DNA of 64,000 nucleotides from DATMNI01 sp963817515 (GTDB lineage Bacteria; Acidobacteriota; Terriglobia; Bryobacterales; Bryobacteraceae), in the NCBI GenBank assembly GCA_963817515.1, contig CAWFPJ010000012.1, positions 372,001-436,000 of the forward strand, written 5' to 3'. Under the pieces are notes generated by a model. The model had not been told where the DNA came from. It searched no databases and was given only the letters and a program-made list of their open reading frames with translations. Below are positions 26,143 through 34,746 of this stretch, piece after piece. Each line of letters opens with the position of its first letter. The first letter of the stretch is position 1. The position numbers and the translations under genes are program-made.

Positions 26143-27873
26143 TTGGAGAATAAGGAAATCGCGCGCCTGCTGTGGGAAACGGCCGATCTGATGGAGATCG
26201 CGGCCGATGACGGGTTTCGTATCCGCAGCTACCGCAATGGCGCCACGGCGGTGGAGGGTTATCCCGAACGCATCCTCGACATCTTGCGCGACCCCGAGCG
26301 CAAGGTCACCGACATTCCGGGAATCGGCAAAGGGCTGTCGCAAGTGCTGGCCGAAATTGTGGAGCGCGGTTCCTGCGAACGCCGCGACGTGCTGCTCGAA
26401 AGGTTCCCGCCCGGCGCTCTGGAATTCCTAAAAATCCAAGGCCTCGGCCCCAAGAGTATTGCGCTGATTTTCGAGCATTTCCGGATCGGCACCATCGACG
26501 AACTGGAGCGGCTCTGCCAGGAGCAAAAATTGCGCGACCTGCCGCGCATGGGCGCCAAGCTGGAAGAGAAAGTGCTACGTTCCATCGCGCAGTACCGCAT
26601 GCGCAGCGGCCGCTACTTGCTGAGCTATGCGGAGAACATGGCCGCGGAATTGATCGCCGACCTGCGCCAGGTTCCGGGCGTAGAAGCTATCACCCCCGCG
26701 GGCAGCCTGCGGCGCGGGCGCGAAACCGTGGGCGATCTGGACCTGCTGGTCACCGGTCCCGCCGCCACCGCCGTGCTCGACCGTTTCGTGGCTTATCCGC
26801 GCGTGCAGGAAGTGCTGGCTCGCGGTGAAAACAAGGCCAGCGCCACGGTGGGCCGCGAGGGTTTGCAGGTGGACGTGCGCGCCTTGCCGCCCCATAGCTT
26901 CGGAGCCGCCATGCAATACTTCACGGGCAGCAAAGATCACAACGTGGCCATCCGCACGCGCGCCGTCAAGATGGGTCTCAAGCTGAGCGAGTACGGACTT
27001 TTGCGCGTGGCGGACGATGTCAAAGTCGCGGGCGATACCGAAGAGGGTGTTTACCAGGCGCTCGGATTACCGTGGATCCCGCCGGAACTGCGCGAGAACA
27101 CCGGCGAAATTGAAGCCGCCGAGGACGGCCGCCTCCCGGAACTGGTGGAGCTGAAGCAGATCCGCGGCGACATCCACATGCATACCACCGAGACCGACGG
27201 CCGCGCCACGCTCGAAGAAATGGCCCAGGCCGCCCGCGAGCGCGGCTACGAATATATCGCCATCACCGATCACTCGAAAGCGCTGGCCATGGCCAACGGC
27301 CTGGACGAAAAGCGCGTGGTGGCATTTGCCAGTCAGGTTCGCGAGATCAATCGCAATGGGCTAGGCATTCGGATATTCTCCGGCCTGGAGTGCGACATCC
27401 TTAAGGATGGTGCCATGGACGTGGCTGACGACGCGCTGGCCGAGCTTGACCTGGTGATCGGCAGCGTTCACAGCCATATGAATCTGGAGTCCGCCGAGAT
27501 GACGGACCGCCTGCTGCGCGCGCTGGAATGCCCACACCTGCGCGTGATGGGCCATCCCACCGGCCGCCTCCTGCTGCAGCGCGACCCGTTTCCCTTCGAT
27601 TTCGACCGCGTGGTGGCGGAGGCCGTGCGCCGGGGAGTGTGGCTCGAAATCAACGCCAGCCCCGAGCGCCTGGATTTGCACGGCACATTGATCCGCACCG
27701 CCAGGGCCAAGGGCGCGAGGTTTACCATTTCCACCGACGCCCACCATCCCAAGCACCTCGAGAGTATGAAATACGGCGTGGTCACCGCGCGCCGCGGATG
27801 GCTCGGTCCGACCGATATCATGAATACATTGCCGGCGGAACAGTTCGCTGCGGCTCTGGCATCGAAAAAGTGA
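26143..27873 (+). CDS. polX: Family X DNA polymerase with PHP domain (PolX)
   Basis: Bacterial PolX is a gap-filling DNA repair polymerase with an intrinsic 3'-5' exonuclease in its C-terminal PHP domain. The 576-residue length is typical. It has an N-terminal helix-hairpin-helix 8-kDa-like region (RSYRNGATAVEG, TDIPGIGKGLSQVLAEI), a second HhH (IQGLGPKSIALIFEHF), the nucleotidyltransferase motif GSLRRGRETVGDLDLLV with two catalytic Asp, and the third Asp in LQVDVRALPP. The PHP domain starts RGDIHMHTTETDGRATLEEM and keeps ITDHSKALAMANG, SGLECDIL, GSVHSHM and STDAHHP, so its metal site looks intact. The start is TTG, preceded by GGAG at a good distance. A NUDIX hydrolase follows after 15 bases. 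Confidence 0.95.
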   Translation: MENKEIARLLWETADLMEIAADDGFRIRSYRNGATAVEGYPERILDILRDPERKVTDIPGIGKGLSQVLAEIVERGSCERRDVLLERFPPGALEFLKIQGLGPKSIALIFEHFRIGTIDELERLCQEQKLRDLPRMGAKLEEKVLRSIAQYRMRSGRYLLSYAENMAAELIADLRQVPGVEAITPAGSLRRGRETVGDLDLLVTGPAATAVLDRFVAYPRVQEVLARGENKASATVGREGLQVDVRALPPHSFGAAMQYFTGSKDHNVAIRTRAVKMGLKLSEYGLLRVADDVKVAGDTEEGVYQALGLPWIPPELRENTGEIEAAEDGRLPELVELKQIRGDIHMHTTETDGRATLEEMAQAARERGYEYIAITDHSKALAMANGLDEKRVVAFASQVREINRNGLGIRIFSGLECDILKDGAMDVADDALAELDLVIGSVHSHMNLESAEMTDRLLRALECPHLRVMGHPTGRLLLQRDPFPFDFDRVVAEAVRRGVWLEINASPERLDLHGTLIRTARAKGARFTISTDAHHPKHLESMKYGVVTARRGWLGPTDIMNTLPAEQFAAALASKK

Positions 27874-27888
27874 ACTTCAAGCGAAACC

Positions 27889-28407
27889 ATGAAAATCATA
27901 TCTTCCAAAGAAGTCTACAAATGCAGTCTGTTCCGCGTTACCGAAGACCGGGCCGTTGATCCCAAGACCGGCTTTGAGATCAAGCGTTCCGTGGTCCGCC
28001 ATATCGGCTCCGCTGTGATGATGGCCGTGGACGAAAAGAAGCGCGTGCTGCTGGTGAGGCAGTATCGCTTGCCCGCCGAGAAATATATGTGGGAACTCCC
28101 CGCCGGCCGGCTCGACGCGGGCGAAAAACCGTTGCAGGCAGCCAAGCGCGAGTTGATCGAAGAGACCGGGTATCGCGCGCGCAAGTGGACTAAGCTGGCC
28201 AGCTTTTTCGCGAGCCCGGGCTTCGTGCAGGAGCGTATGACCATCTTTCTGGCCGAGGATTTGACATCGGGCGAAGCGACTCCGATGGATGACGAACGGA
28301 TCGACGTCCGGTGGTTCACGAAAAAGGAACTGTCGGAAATGATCAAGGCCGGCAAGATTGATGACGCCAAGACCATGATCGGGTTCCTGCGCTGGCAGCA
28401 GCGCTAA
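27889..28407 (+). CDS. NUDIX hydrolase, ADP-ribose pyrophosphatase-like
   Basis: A 172-residue NUDIX enzyme. The Nudix box is complete, from GRLDAGEKPLQAAKREL to IEETGY, with the metal-binding REx2EE core; VLLVRQYRLPAEKYMWELPA before it and FASPGFVQERMTIFLAEDL after it resemble ADP-ribose/nucleoside-diphosphate-sugar pyrophosphatases (NudF type), in which the second segment supplies catalytic-site residues. It would hydrolyse ADP-ribose to AMP and ribose-5-phosphate. It lies 15 bases behind polX and probably shares its transcript. Exact substrate is not certain. Confidence 0.88.
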   Translation: MKIISSKEVYKCSLFRVTEDRAVDPKTGFEIKRSVVRHIGSAVMMAVDEKKRVLLVRQYRLPAEKYMWELPAGRLDAGEKPLQAAKRELIEETGYRARKWTKLASFFASPGFVQERMTIFLAEDLTSGEATPMDDERIDVRWFTKKELSEMIKAGKIDDAKTMIGFLRWQQR

Positions 28408-28422
28408 GCTCTTGGCTAAAGT

Positions 28423-30075
28423 TTACTGAGCTGCCGCGAATGACTTCTCTTCTCCGTACATCGTAATCAGAGGATGCCGGACACGGGCGCGATACTCGTA
28501 AATTTTGTTCGCGCCGAGGCCGTGGAGCGAAAACCGGAAGTCCCCCGCCGCCGATTGCACGGTGCCGGGGAGATCCGTCCAGGGTTCGGTCTTCTCGGAA
28601 AGATCCGTGCCGCCCTTCTTTTCCCGGTATTGGAATCCCACGTCCACGCGATCCACCTTGCCCAAGCTGAGCAACTTTCCGCTCAATATTGCGGTACCTG
28701 TCCCGGCCTGCCACTGCGCGCCCGCGGTCATGACTTCCGGGGGCGTTAACGCGGGCTCCACATTAGTCATCTTGAGCACCACCGGATTCGGCCAGCGCCG
28801 ATCCGTGTAGAGCCTTTGGGCGCGGTATGCCGTGATGTGCAAGCCCTCGGCATCTTGCTTCCACGTGGTCTTCGGCAACAGCCCGGGGCGATATTCCACA
28901 ATCTGGTCCGACTGGCCCAACACCGTGACTTGCGTTGCGGCGGTCGACTTGACGGAGCGCAGCGCCACGGTTTTCGGCTCGCCCAGTTTCCACGGGCTCA
29001 TGCGTGTAAGAAACGCGTAAACCGTGTTGGAATTGGCGCTCCTGGTGAACCAGATATCATTCTCGTTGGTGATCACCCACGGGCGGACATCCTTGATGGC
29101 TTCGCCATTCACAAAATTCCAAAGCGCAATCTCACGAAGCCGCTCTTCCTGCTCGATGGCAATTTCTCCATCCGGCTTGGGACCCACGTTCAGCAACAAA
29201 TTTCCACCTTTGGCCCGCGTCTCAATCAGAATTTCGATCAACTGTGTGCCGGATTTGTAGTCCTCATTGGTGGCTTTCCAGGGCCACTCGGTACCCATGG
29301 TCAGGTTGCCTTCCCAGGCGCCCTTGAGCGCCACGCCCGGAGTGTACTGCTCCGGCGTTTCCATGGCGCCGCGCGTGATCACCAGCTTGGGCTGCAGTTG
29401 CCACGCGTAATCCACAAGTTCGGTGGCTGGGCCGTCGAAGAAAAAGTAGTCGATCGGTCCGTAATTCGTCAGCAGTTCCTTTAGCTGCCGCCTGGTGTAT
29501 TCCATGAACTCCGGAATCTCTTGCGGGTAAACGCCCTTCACGTCGCGGTTGATGGTGATGCCGTGTTCGTGCAGCCAGTGAAAATCATCCGGCGAAAAGT
29601 AAAACCCGATCGCAATTCCCTGTTTCCGATAGGCATCTACCAGTTGCCGCGTGATGTCCTTGCCGTAAGGCGTGTGCATCACGCCGAAATTCGTAGTCGC
29701 CGTGTTCCACATGCAAAAGCCGGCATGGTGCTTGGTAGTGAACATGACGTACTCAAAGCCCGCGAGCTTTGCCAGCGCCGCCCATTTTTCCGGCTGATAC
29801 CGGTCGGGGTTGAAGTGGTCCGGCAGAATCCGGAAAAACCTTTCCACATAATCGGGCGACGCGCCAACCAGGGAATGGGAAATCACGCCGGCCAGCGAAC
29901 CATCCACGCCCCAGTGAATGAACTGGCCAAACCCGCGATTGCGAAATTTCTCCACCTCCACAGGGTCGTTCTTGTTCTTGAGGGAATCGGGCGCGTGACT
30001 GGGCAGTTGTAACGGCTGTTGTGCAGGCGCCGCCAGCATGAGCAGCAGCAGACCGGCAAGCATTCGCGAAATCAT
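28423..30075 (-). CDS. Secreted GH29 alpha-L-fucosidase
   Basis: Glycoside hydrolase family 29 enzymes release alpha-L-fucose from plant or animal glycans by a retaining mechanism. The 550-residue protein has a signal peptide (ISRMLAGLLLLMLAAPAQQ) and the GH29 core: FGQFIHWGVDGSLAG, FNPDRYQPEKWAALAKLAGF, VMFTTKHHAGFCMW and PIDYFFFDGPATELV, where the Asp of FFFDG is the expected nucleophile. The segment GGNLLLNVGPKPDGEI is another family hallmark. A C-terminal beta-rich region follows. ATG at 30075 is preferred over a GTG two codons upstream. A NUDIX gene converges on it after 15 bases. Likely periplasmic or cell-surface polysaccharide degradation. Confidence 0.92.
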   Translation of the reverse strand: MISRMLAGLLLLMLAAPAQQPLQLPSHAPDSLKNKNDPVEVEKFRNRGFGQFIHWGVDGSLAGVISHSLVGASPDYVERFFRILPDHFNPDRYQPEKWAALAKLAGFEYVMFTTKHHAGFCMWNTATTNFGVMHTPYGKDITRQLVDAYRKQGIAIGFYFSPDDFHWLHEHGITINRDVKGVYPQEIPEFMEYTRRQLKELLTNYGPIDYFFFDGPATELVDYAWQLQPKLVITRGAMETPEQYTPGVALKGAWEGNLTMGTEWPWKATNEDYKSGTQLIEILIETRAKGGNLLLNVGPKPDGEIAIEQEERLREIALWNFVNGEAIKDVRPWVITNENDIWFTRSANSNTVYAFLTRMSPWKLGEPKTVALRSVKSTAATQVTVLGQSDQIVEYRPGLLPKTTWKQDAEGLHITAYRAQRLYTDRRWPNPVVLKMTNVEPALTPPEVMTAGAQWQAGTGTAILSGKLLSLGKVDRVDVGFQYREKKGGTDLSEKTEPWTDLPGTVQSAAGDFRFSLHGLGANKIYEYRARVRHPLITMYGEEKSFAAAQ

Positions 30076-30166
30076 AATCACTTCAGCTTATGCAATTTTC
30101 GCCACTGCCGTGCCGGCAGGATTGAGGGCATGGCAGGTTGGAGAACCTGCTCCACGGGGCAACTGC

Positions 30167-31000
30167 TCACATCTTCTGCACTCTTCGCAGCGTGAACAGC
30201 TCAGGCTTCATGCTGTCCTGCTCGAAGCGTTTCCAATCGTCGTTGACGTGGATCAGCTTGCCGCTGATGTGATTGGATTTTTCCGAGGCCAGAAACATCG
30301 CCAGCTGCGTCTGCTTTTCAGGAGGGACGCCGCCGGTAATCCGCACTTTTTCGGCATCTTCGATTTCCTTGCGGCCCGCCTTCTCCTCACCGGCCAGCAG
30401 AATCTCGTCAGTCATGGTGGTGTAAGAGCCGCCTGGCGCGATTGTGTTGACCTGCACGTTGTGCTCGCGGACCTCGTCAGCCAGGCACTCGCCGAACCGC
30501 ACCACCGCGGATTTCGAGGCTGCGTAAGCCGTGAAATGCGGGCGCGAGTACGCCGACCCACCACCGCCGATCAGGATAATCTTTCCGGAACGCTTTTCGA
30601 TCATCGGCGGCAGCGCCACGCGGCAGGCATTGGCGACGCCGATCAGGTTGGTTTCCAAGGTCTCATTCCACGCCTTGGGCTTGCTCGAAAGAAACGGACC
30701 GATGGGCCCCTGCATTCCGGCGGCGGCGATCAGAATATCCAGACTGTTGAACGTGGCCCGCAGGCGCTCCACGGCGTGGGCCATTTCCTCCAGATTGCGC
30801 ACGTCGGCGCGCAGCCGAATCGCGATGCCGCCAGCCTGGTCGATTTCGAGTTTTGCCAGGTCCAGTTCGCCCTGGCTGCGCGCCAGCAATCCGACCTTGG
30901 CACCCGCCTCCGCGAAACCCATCGCCAGGCGCTTCCCGATGCCGCGTCCCGCGCCGGTAATCAGAACGCTCTTGTCCCTCAGTGTGTGGTTCACGGGCAT
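30167..31000 (-). CDS. Short-chain dehydrogenase/reductase
   Basis: A 277-residue classical SDR. The cofactor motif is VLITGAGRGIGKRLAMGFAE (Gly-rich TGxxxGIG), the structural NAG-like motif appears as IAAAGMQG, and the catalytic YxxxK is YAASK in SRPHFTAYAASKSAVVRFGE, preceded by GGGGSAYS containing a candidate catalytic Ser. The ending, with HISGKLIHVNDDW, is usual for the family. I chose the ATG giving MPVNHTLRDKSVLITG; a longer reading into the upstream gene is Arg/Trp-rich and not SDR-like. It lies ten bases behind the polytopic membrane protein gene on the same strand, so the two are probably co-transcribed. Substrate unknown. Confidence 0.9.
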   Translation of the reverse strand: MPVNHTLRDKSVLITGAGRGIGKRLAMGFAEAGAKVGLLARSQGELDLAKLEIDQAGGIAIRLRADVRNLEEMAHAVERLRATFNSLDILIAAAGMQGPIGPFLSSKPKAWNETLETNLIGVANACRVALPPMIEKRSGKIILIGGGGSAYSRPHFTAYAASKSAVVRFGECLADEVREHNVQVNTIAPGGSYTTMTDEILLAGEEKAGRKEIEDAEKVRITGGVPPEKQTQLAMFLASEKSNHISGKLIHVNDDWKRFEQDSMKPELFTLRRVQKM

Positions 31001-31010
31001 TGTATGTTCA

Positions 31011-32177
31011 TCATCTTCGGAGGCATCGCATCCAGTTGCCCCAGGCCAGGCCCAGCCGCATACCCGCCACCGCCGTCGCCACCGCCAGGGCCGCTTGCCT
31101 CCAGAATTCAATGCCGGGCTCAATTGGGTAGAACTCGTGGCGCGCGTACAACGAAGAGTCGGGGACGTAATAGCCGTAGTATTTGGCGCCGAAAAACGCG
31201 TTGCGCGCCGCCGGCGACATCAGGAAATCAGCAAAAGGCCACTGCACGGCCGCAAAAGCCGCCAGGAACACCAGGCCCGACACGAGCGCCTGGCGCCAGC
31301 CGCCCCACGCCGCCGTGCGATGCCACAACAGGTCCAGCGCCAGGGCCGGCACGATTAACAACAGGGGGAATTCCGGCGGTATAAACTGTGTGACGCTGTG
31401 GTACACCGGACCGAGTTTGGGTTCGGCCGGAAATAGCGGCAGAATCCAGCTCATCAGCAATACAAACAGGAAGTAGGTGCCGGCCACCACGGTTGCCGCC
31501 CAGCGGTATCCGCTGCCACGCGCCACCGCGGCCAGCACCAGCGGCGCCACCAGGGCCACCACGCCATAGAAATGCGCCGTGTGCATTGTGCCGCGATGCG
31601 TGATCTCCAACTGGACCACGGTGAGGCTGACCAGTATCATACCCCCCACGTAGAGGAACAGCGCATGCAGGCGTGCCCGTTGAGCTCCCCAAGCGCGATT
31701 CATCTGGCCCAGGATCAGGATCAGCGCGCCCGCGTGCACGGCCATTATGCCGGCGGCCAGCACCATATGGGGAGGGCTGAGGATTTTGACGTCCAGGCCA
31801 TACGCCTTGTGCCACCAGTCATCGAAGGGCGCGGATGCGATCATGGCGATTCCGCCCCAGGCCGAAAGAAATGCACCCAGCGGACCACGAAAGCCCCAGA
31901 TCCGGACGGAACACTCGCGCAGCGGGGAACGGCGATTCAGCGTGGTGGAAAGAATCAGGTACCCGCACGAAAGGCCGGCCATCACGCCGCACATGTAGAT
32001 GGCGACGTGGGCAGGCGTCCAGAACGAATCGCGCCCGATGGAGCGGTGCCAGGAAATGTCCCAGTGCGTTCCCACCATGGCGCACGTCACGGCAGCCACG
32101 CCGCACCAGACGTACCAAGGCACGGCTGGCGAAGACACGGCTCGCGAAAAAACAGGAGCTGCGGTGGAGGCTGTCAA
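31011..32177 (-). CDS. Polytopic membrane protein of unknown function with conserved His/Trp motifs
   Basis: A 388-residue integral membrane protein with roughly nine or ten hydrophobic segments. I do not recognise the family. Two striking motifs sit at membrane boundaries: GTHWDISWHRSIGRDSFWTP near residue 41 and SAPFDDWWHKAYGLDVKILS near residue 115, both rich in His, Trp and Asp, followed by PPHMVLAAGIMAVHAGA. Clustered His and Asp at helix ends could bind a metal or heme, but this is only a pattern. The start is a TTG nine bases after a perfect TATAAT with no Shine-Dalgarno. The SDR gene follows ten bases downstream, hinting at a shared pathway. Confidence 0.7.
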   Translation of the reverse strand: MTASTAAPVFSRAVSSPAVPWYVWCGVAAVTCAMVGTHWDISWHRSIGRDSFWTPAHVAIYMCGVMAGLSCGYLILSTTLNRRSPLRECSVRIWGFRGPLGAFLSAWGGIAMIASAPFDDWWHKAYGLDVKILSPPHMVLAAGIMAVHAGALILILGQMNRAWGAQRARLHALFLYVGGMILVSLTVVQLEITHRGTMHTAHFYGVVALVAPLVLAAVARGSGYRWAATVVAGTYFLFVLLMSWILPLFPAEPKLGPVYHSVTQFIPPEFPLLLIVPALALDLLWHRTAAWGGWRQALVSGLVFLAAFAAVQWPFADFLMSPAARNAFFGAKYYGYYVPDSSLYARHEFYPIEPGIEFWRQAALAVATAVAGMRLGLAWGNWMRCLRR

Positions 32178-32186
32178 CTACCCGCA

Positions 32187-32192
32187 ATTATA
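32187..32192 (-). promoter_or_regulatory. -10 box upstream of the polytopic membrane protein
   Basis: Perfect TATAAT on the minus strand, nine bases before the TTG start, no Shine-Dalgarno in the spacer TGCGGGTAG. Likely leaderless. Confidence 0.4.
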
Positions 32193-32205
32193 AACGAGTG
32201 CGGCA

Positions 32206-33756
32206 TTACCTGATGTAACGCGCGGCTTTCGGGTTTTCCTTGTTCCATTGCGGAGCTTGCGCGCTTTCCGCAATCTTCAGAATACCCACCGCCACGGCCA
32301 TATCCACCTTTGCCATATTGTCATAGTCCAGCTTCTGCCATTCGTCGCCGGGCTTGTGATAGTCCGGGAAAACGTAGCTGACGGAAAGGGTAGTGGAAGG
32401 GATACCCACCTCCGCGAAGGCGGCGTTGTCGCTGCGGTTGAAGAAGGCGTCGCTATTCTTCTCGTGCTTCACTACCTTAATACCGTTTTCCTCGCCGGCG
32501 GAGCTGAAGGTCGCTGCGATATCGGTGTAATCGAAACCGGTCAGATTAAACTGCAGCAGCCTGGTACCCTCGGTGTCGTCGGTGCGGCCCAGTTGTTCCA
32601 GGTTGATATCGGCTACCGTGTTGGCGATGGGGAAAATCGGGTGCCGGCAATAGTAGCGCGAGCCCAGGCCACCCACTTCCTCGCCGAACAGGGTCATAAA
32701 GACAATGCTGCGTCTGGGCCGTTCGGGCAGCTCTGCCAGCGCACCGGCGATCTCAATTACCGACGACGTGCCGCTGGCGTCGTCGTTGGCGCCGTTGTAG
32801 AGGTGGTCGCCTTCCCCCACGCCGCGAATGCCCAGGTGGTCGTAGTGGGCGGTGATCACCACGTAGGTATCTTTCAATGCCGGGTCGCTGCCGCGCAACA
32901 CGCCGGCCACGTTGCGGAGTTTGACGGCCTGCACCGCGGGCGCCGCAATGTGCACGGAAACGCTGGTTTCTTTGCTACTCTCTTCTTTCATTCCCGGGTC
33001 CTTCAGTCCCGCAACCAAACTGCGAATCGCAGGATCGCTGACCACCAGGATGGGCACCCTCGACGCGGCCTTCGGGTCGGCTTCCCGCAAGCGTGCGGCG
33101 GGCGTCATTCCCGGGTTCATTCCCTGCGGCGGGCCCGCCCGTACGATCATCACCAGCGCCGGCTGCAGCTTGCCGGCTACCGCAGGAATGCGGCGCATCA
33201 CCTGGAATCCAATTCTGGCGCCGTCGGGAATCTCAATCAGCAGCGCCTTGCCGCGCACCTGTTCCAGGGTCAGAGCGTCCAATGCAGCGGCGTCCGTGAG
33301 CGTCACTTTGACCACCGGCGTGCGGCTGAGATCGGCTGCCACTGGTTCCTGCAGTGTCAGGGCCGCGGGGTCGGCATTCAGACTGGTTTCGCCGGATTCC
33401 AACGTCAGTTGCAGTCCGTCCAGGTTTGGGATTACCGACTCATACGCGGCAGTCTGAAAATAACCGTCATCGCCCACGGGCTCCAGGCCGGCGCGCCGGA
33501 ACTGCGCGGCGATATACTCGGCCGCAATATCCAGACCGGGCGATGGCGTGCCGCGGCCCTGCAAAGCGTCTGACGCCAGAAAGGAAACGTCGGCCTTCAG
33601 GCTGTTGGCGGTAACTCGTACGGCAACTTGGGGGGCGGCCGGTGATAACTGAGCGAACGCGCGGCCAGCCGGAAAAAACCCATCGCCGGCTAGAAAAAAG
33701 CCGCCTGCAGCCAAAAATACGGCGACCGCCGTGGAGGCGTAAACCCTGCGGTCCAT
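32206..33756 (-). CDS. Secreted M28-family zinc aminopeptidase
   Basis: M28 peptidases are two-zinc aminopeptidases. The 516-residue protein has a signal peptide (VYASTAVAVFLAAGGFFLAG) and a protease-associated-like insert (about residues 150-270) before and within the catalytic domain. The zinc-site segments are in order: VITAHYDHLGIRG (His, and Asp as companion), YNGANDDASGTSSVIEIAGA (bridging Asp), TLFGEEVGGLGSRYY (catalytic Glu and ligand Glu), ADINLEQLGRTDD (ligand position, Glu in place of the common Asp) and a final His near the C-terminus in DYHKPGDEW. It is exported and probably degrades peptides in the periplasm. The ATG is preceded by GGAG. Confidence 0.9.
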   Translation of the reverse strand: MDRRVYASTAVAVFLAAGGFFLAGDGFFPAGRAFAQLSPAAPQVAVRVTANSLKADVSFLASDALQGRGTPSPGLDIAAEYIAAQFRRAGLEPVGDDGYFQTAAYESVIPNLDGLQLTLESGETSLNADPAALTLQEPVAADLSRTPVVKVTLTDAAALDALTLEQVRGKALLIEIPDGARIGFQVMRRIPAVAGKLQPALVMIVRAGPPQGMNPGMTPAARLREADPKAASRVPILVVSDPAIRSLVAGLKDPGMKEESSKETSVSVHIAAPAVQAVKLRNVAGVLRGSDPALKDTYVVITAHYDHLGIRGVGEGDHLYNGANDDASGTSSVIEIAGALAELPERPRRSIVFMTLFGEEVGGLGSRYYCRHPIFPIANTVADINLEQLGRTDDTEGTRLLQFNLTGFDYTDIAATFSSAGEENGIKVVKHEKNSDAFFNRSDNAAFAEVGIPSTTLSVSYVFPDYHKPGDEWQKLDYDNMAKVDMAVAVGILKIAESAQAPQWNKENPKAARYIR

Positions 33757-33776
33757 GTGGCTCCATCATAACCTAG

Positions 33777-34226
33777 CTATATCAGGTTAATAATGCCGCG
33801 GCAGGTTTTGGCGCCGCAGCGGCACGGAACTCTCTCGATATCCTTTCCGAAGCGGTAGTCCACGGTCAGCTCTTCGCCGGGCTTAATGGCGCGCCTGCTC
33901 ATGTAGAGAATGTGTCCCTTGAAATTCCACGCTCGCAGGTTCGGCTCGCAACTGTGATTGATGATCTCCGCACCCGAACCGCCGAATGCCCCATCAAGCG
34001 TCCAGTAGTCGTCCAGCGTGAACAGATAGGTCACGTCGCCGTCGCCGCGGCGCTTGGTTTCGCGGCGGCTGATTCTTTCACCCGTATACTCAATCACCTT
34101 CCGGCGCGCCGGAATAGACTCATCGGCGTAGACGCCGCGCCGGTGGATCCGGGAACCACGAATCACCAGGCGGAAGCTGGTGAAGCGCGGGTCGATTGCC
34201 GGGGATTTGATCAGGACCGTGCCCAT
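33777..34226 (-). CDS. SET-domain protein-lysine methyltransferase-like protein
   Basis: SET domains transfer methyl groups from SAM to protein lysines; bacterial versions are less common and mostly uncharacterised. This small protein (149 residues) is a complete SET core: HRRGVYADESIPARRKVIEY at the start, the knot-forming INHSCEPNLRAW, GEELTVDYRFGKD with the conserved Tyr, and a post-SET-like CRCGAKTCRGIINLI whose three cysteines plus the NHSC cysteine could bind zinc. The ATG giving MGTVLIKSPAIDP is chosen because AGGAAC lies before it; an ATG nine codons upstream also fits. No histone-like partner is encoded beside it. Divergent from glnB. Confidence 0.85.
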   Translation of the reverse strand: MGTVLIKSPAIDPRFTSFRLVIRGSRIHRRGVYADESIPARRKVIEYTGERISRRETKRRGDGDVTYLFTLDDYWTLDGAFGGSGAEIINHSCEPNLRAWNFKGHILYMSRRAIKPGEELTVDYRFGKDIERVPCRCGAKTCRGIINLI

Positions 34227-34395
34227 TGCGATTGTGTTCCTAGCATTGTACATGGCGTGGCGACGGTGCTACCATCGTCGGCATAAATATTTCCAATCCC
34301 ACCTATAGAAAGTTCCATCTGCGACTTACAAATCAATGAAGGACAATGGTTTAATCGGCAAGAAAAGGAGATATTCGAACCAGCCCAGTCCCGTG

Positions 34396-34401
34396 TACGA
34401 T
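34396..34401 (+). promoter_or_regulatory. -10-like box upstream of glnB
   Basis: TACGAT ends six bases before the glnB ATG. The spacer contains AGGA but too close to the start to act as a normal Shine-Dalgarno. I looked for a sigma-54 -24/-12 site in the preceding 150 bases and did not find a match. Confidence 0.3.
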
Positions 34402-34407
34402 TAGGAC

Positions 34408-34746
34408 ATGAAGAAAATTGAAGCCATCATCCAGCCCTTCAAACTGGACGAAGTCAAAGAAGCCCTGAAAAGCATCGGGATCGATGGCATGACCATCACC
34501 GAGGTTCGGGGCCACGGGCGCCAGAAAGGCCACAAGGAAGTCTACCGGGGCCAGGAATATAATGTGGACCTGCTGCCCAAGGCCAAGGTGGAAATGGTGG
34601 TATCGGATAGCCGTTCCGAAGAGGTGCTTAAGACTCTCGTAGCGGCGGCACGCACCGGAAAAATCGGTGACGGAAAGATTTTTGTTTACGAAGTGGCCGA
34701 AGCCATTCGGATTCGAAATGATGACCGCGGAGAATCGGCCCTCTAA
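34408..34746 (+). CDS. glnB: Nitrogen regulatory protein P-II
   Basis: P-II is the trimeric sensor of 2-oxoglutarate and ATP/ADP that controls glutamine synthetase, ammonium uptake and nitrogen transcription. The 112-residue protein has the T-loop with the uridylylation target Tyr51 (VYRGQEYNVDLLPK) and the B-loop/signature TGKIGDGKIFV. A GlnD-type uridylyltransferase is encoded immediately downstream with overlap, so Tyr51 modification is expected. No ammonium transporter gene is adjacent, which favours the GlnB rather than the AmtB-linked GlnK role. Confidence 0.95.
   Translation: MKKIEAIIQPFKLDEVKEALKSIGIDGMTITEVRGHGRQKGHKEVYRGQEYNVDLLPKAKVEMVVSDSRSEEVLKTLVAAARTGKIGDGKIFVYEVAEAIRIRNDDRGESAL

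Noticed and set aside
34254..34407. Sigma-54 promoter before glnB
   Set aside because: No GG and GC pair at -24/-12 spacing was found; the nearest TGGCGACGGTGC has the wrong spacing. A -10-like box at the start fits better.
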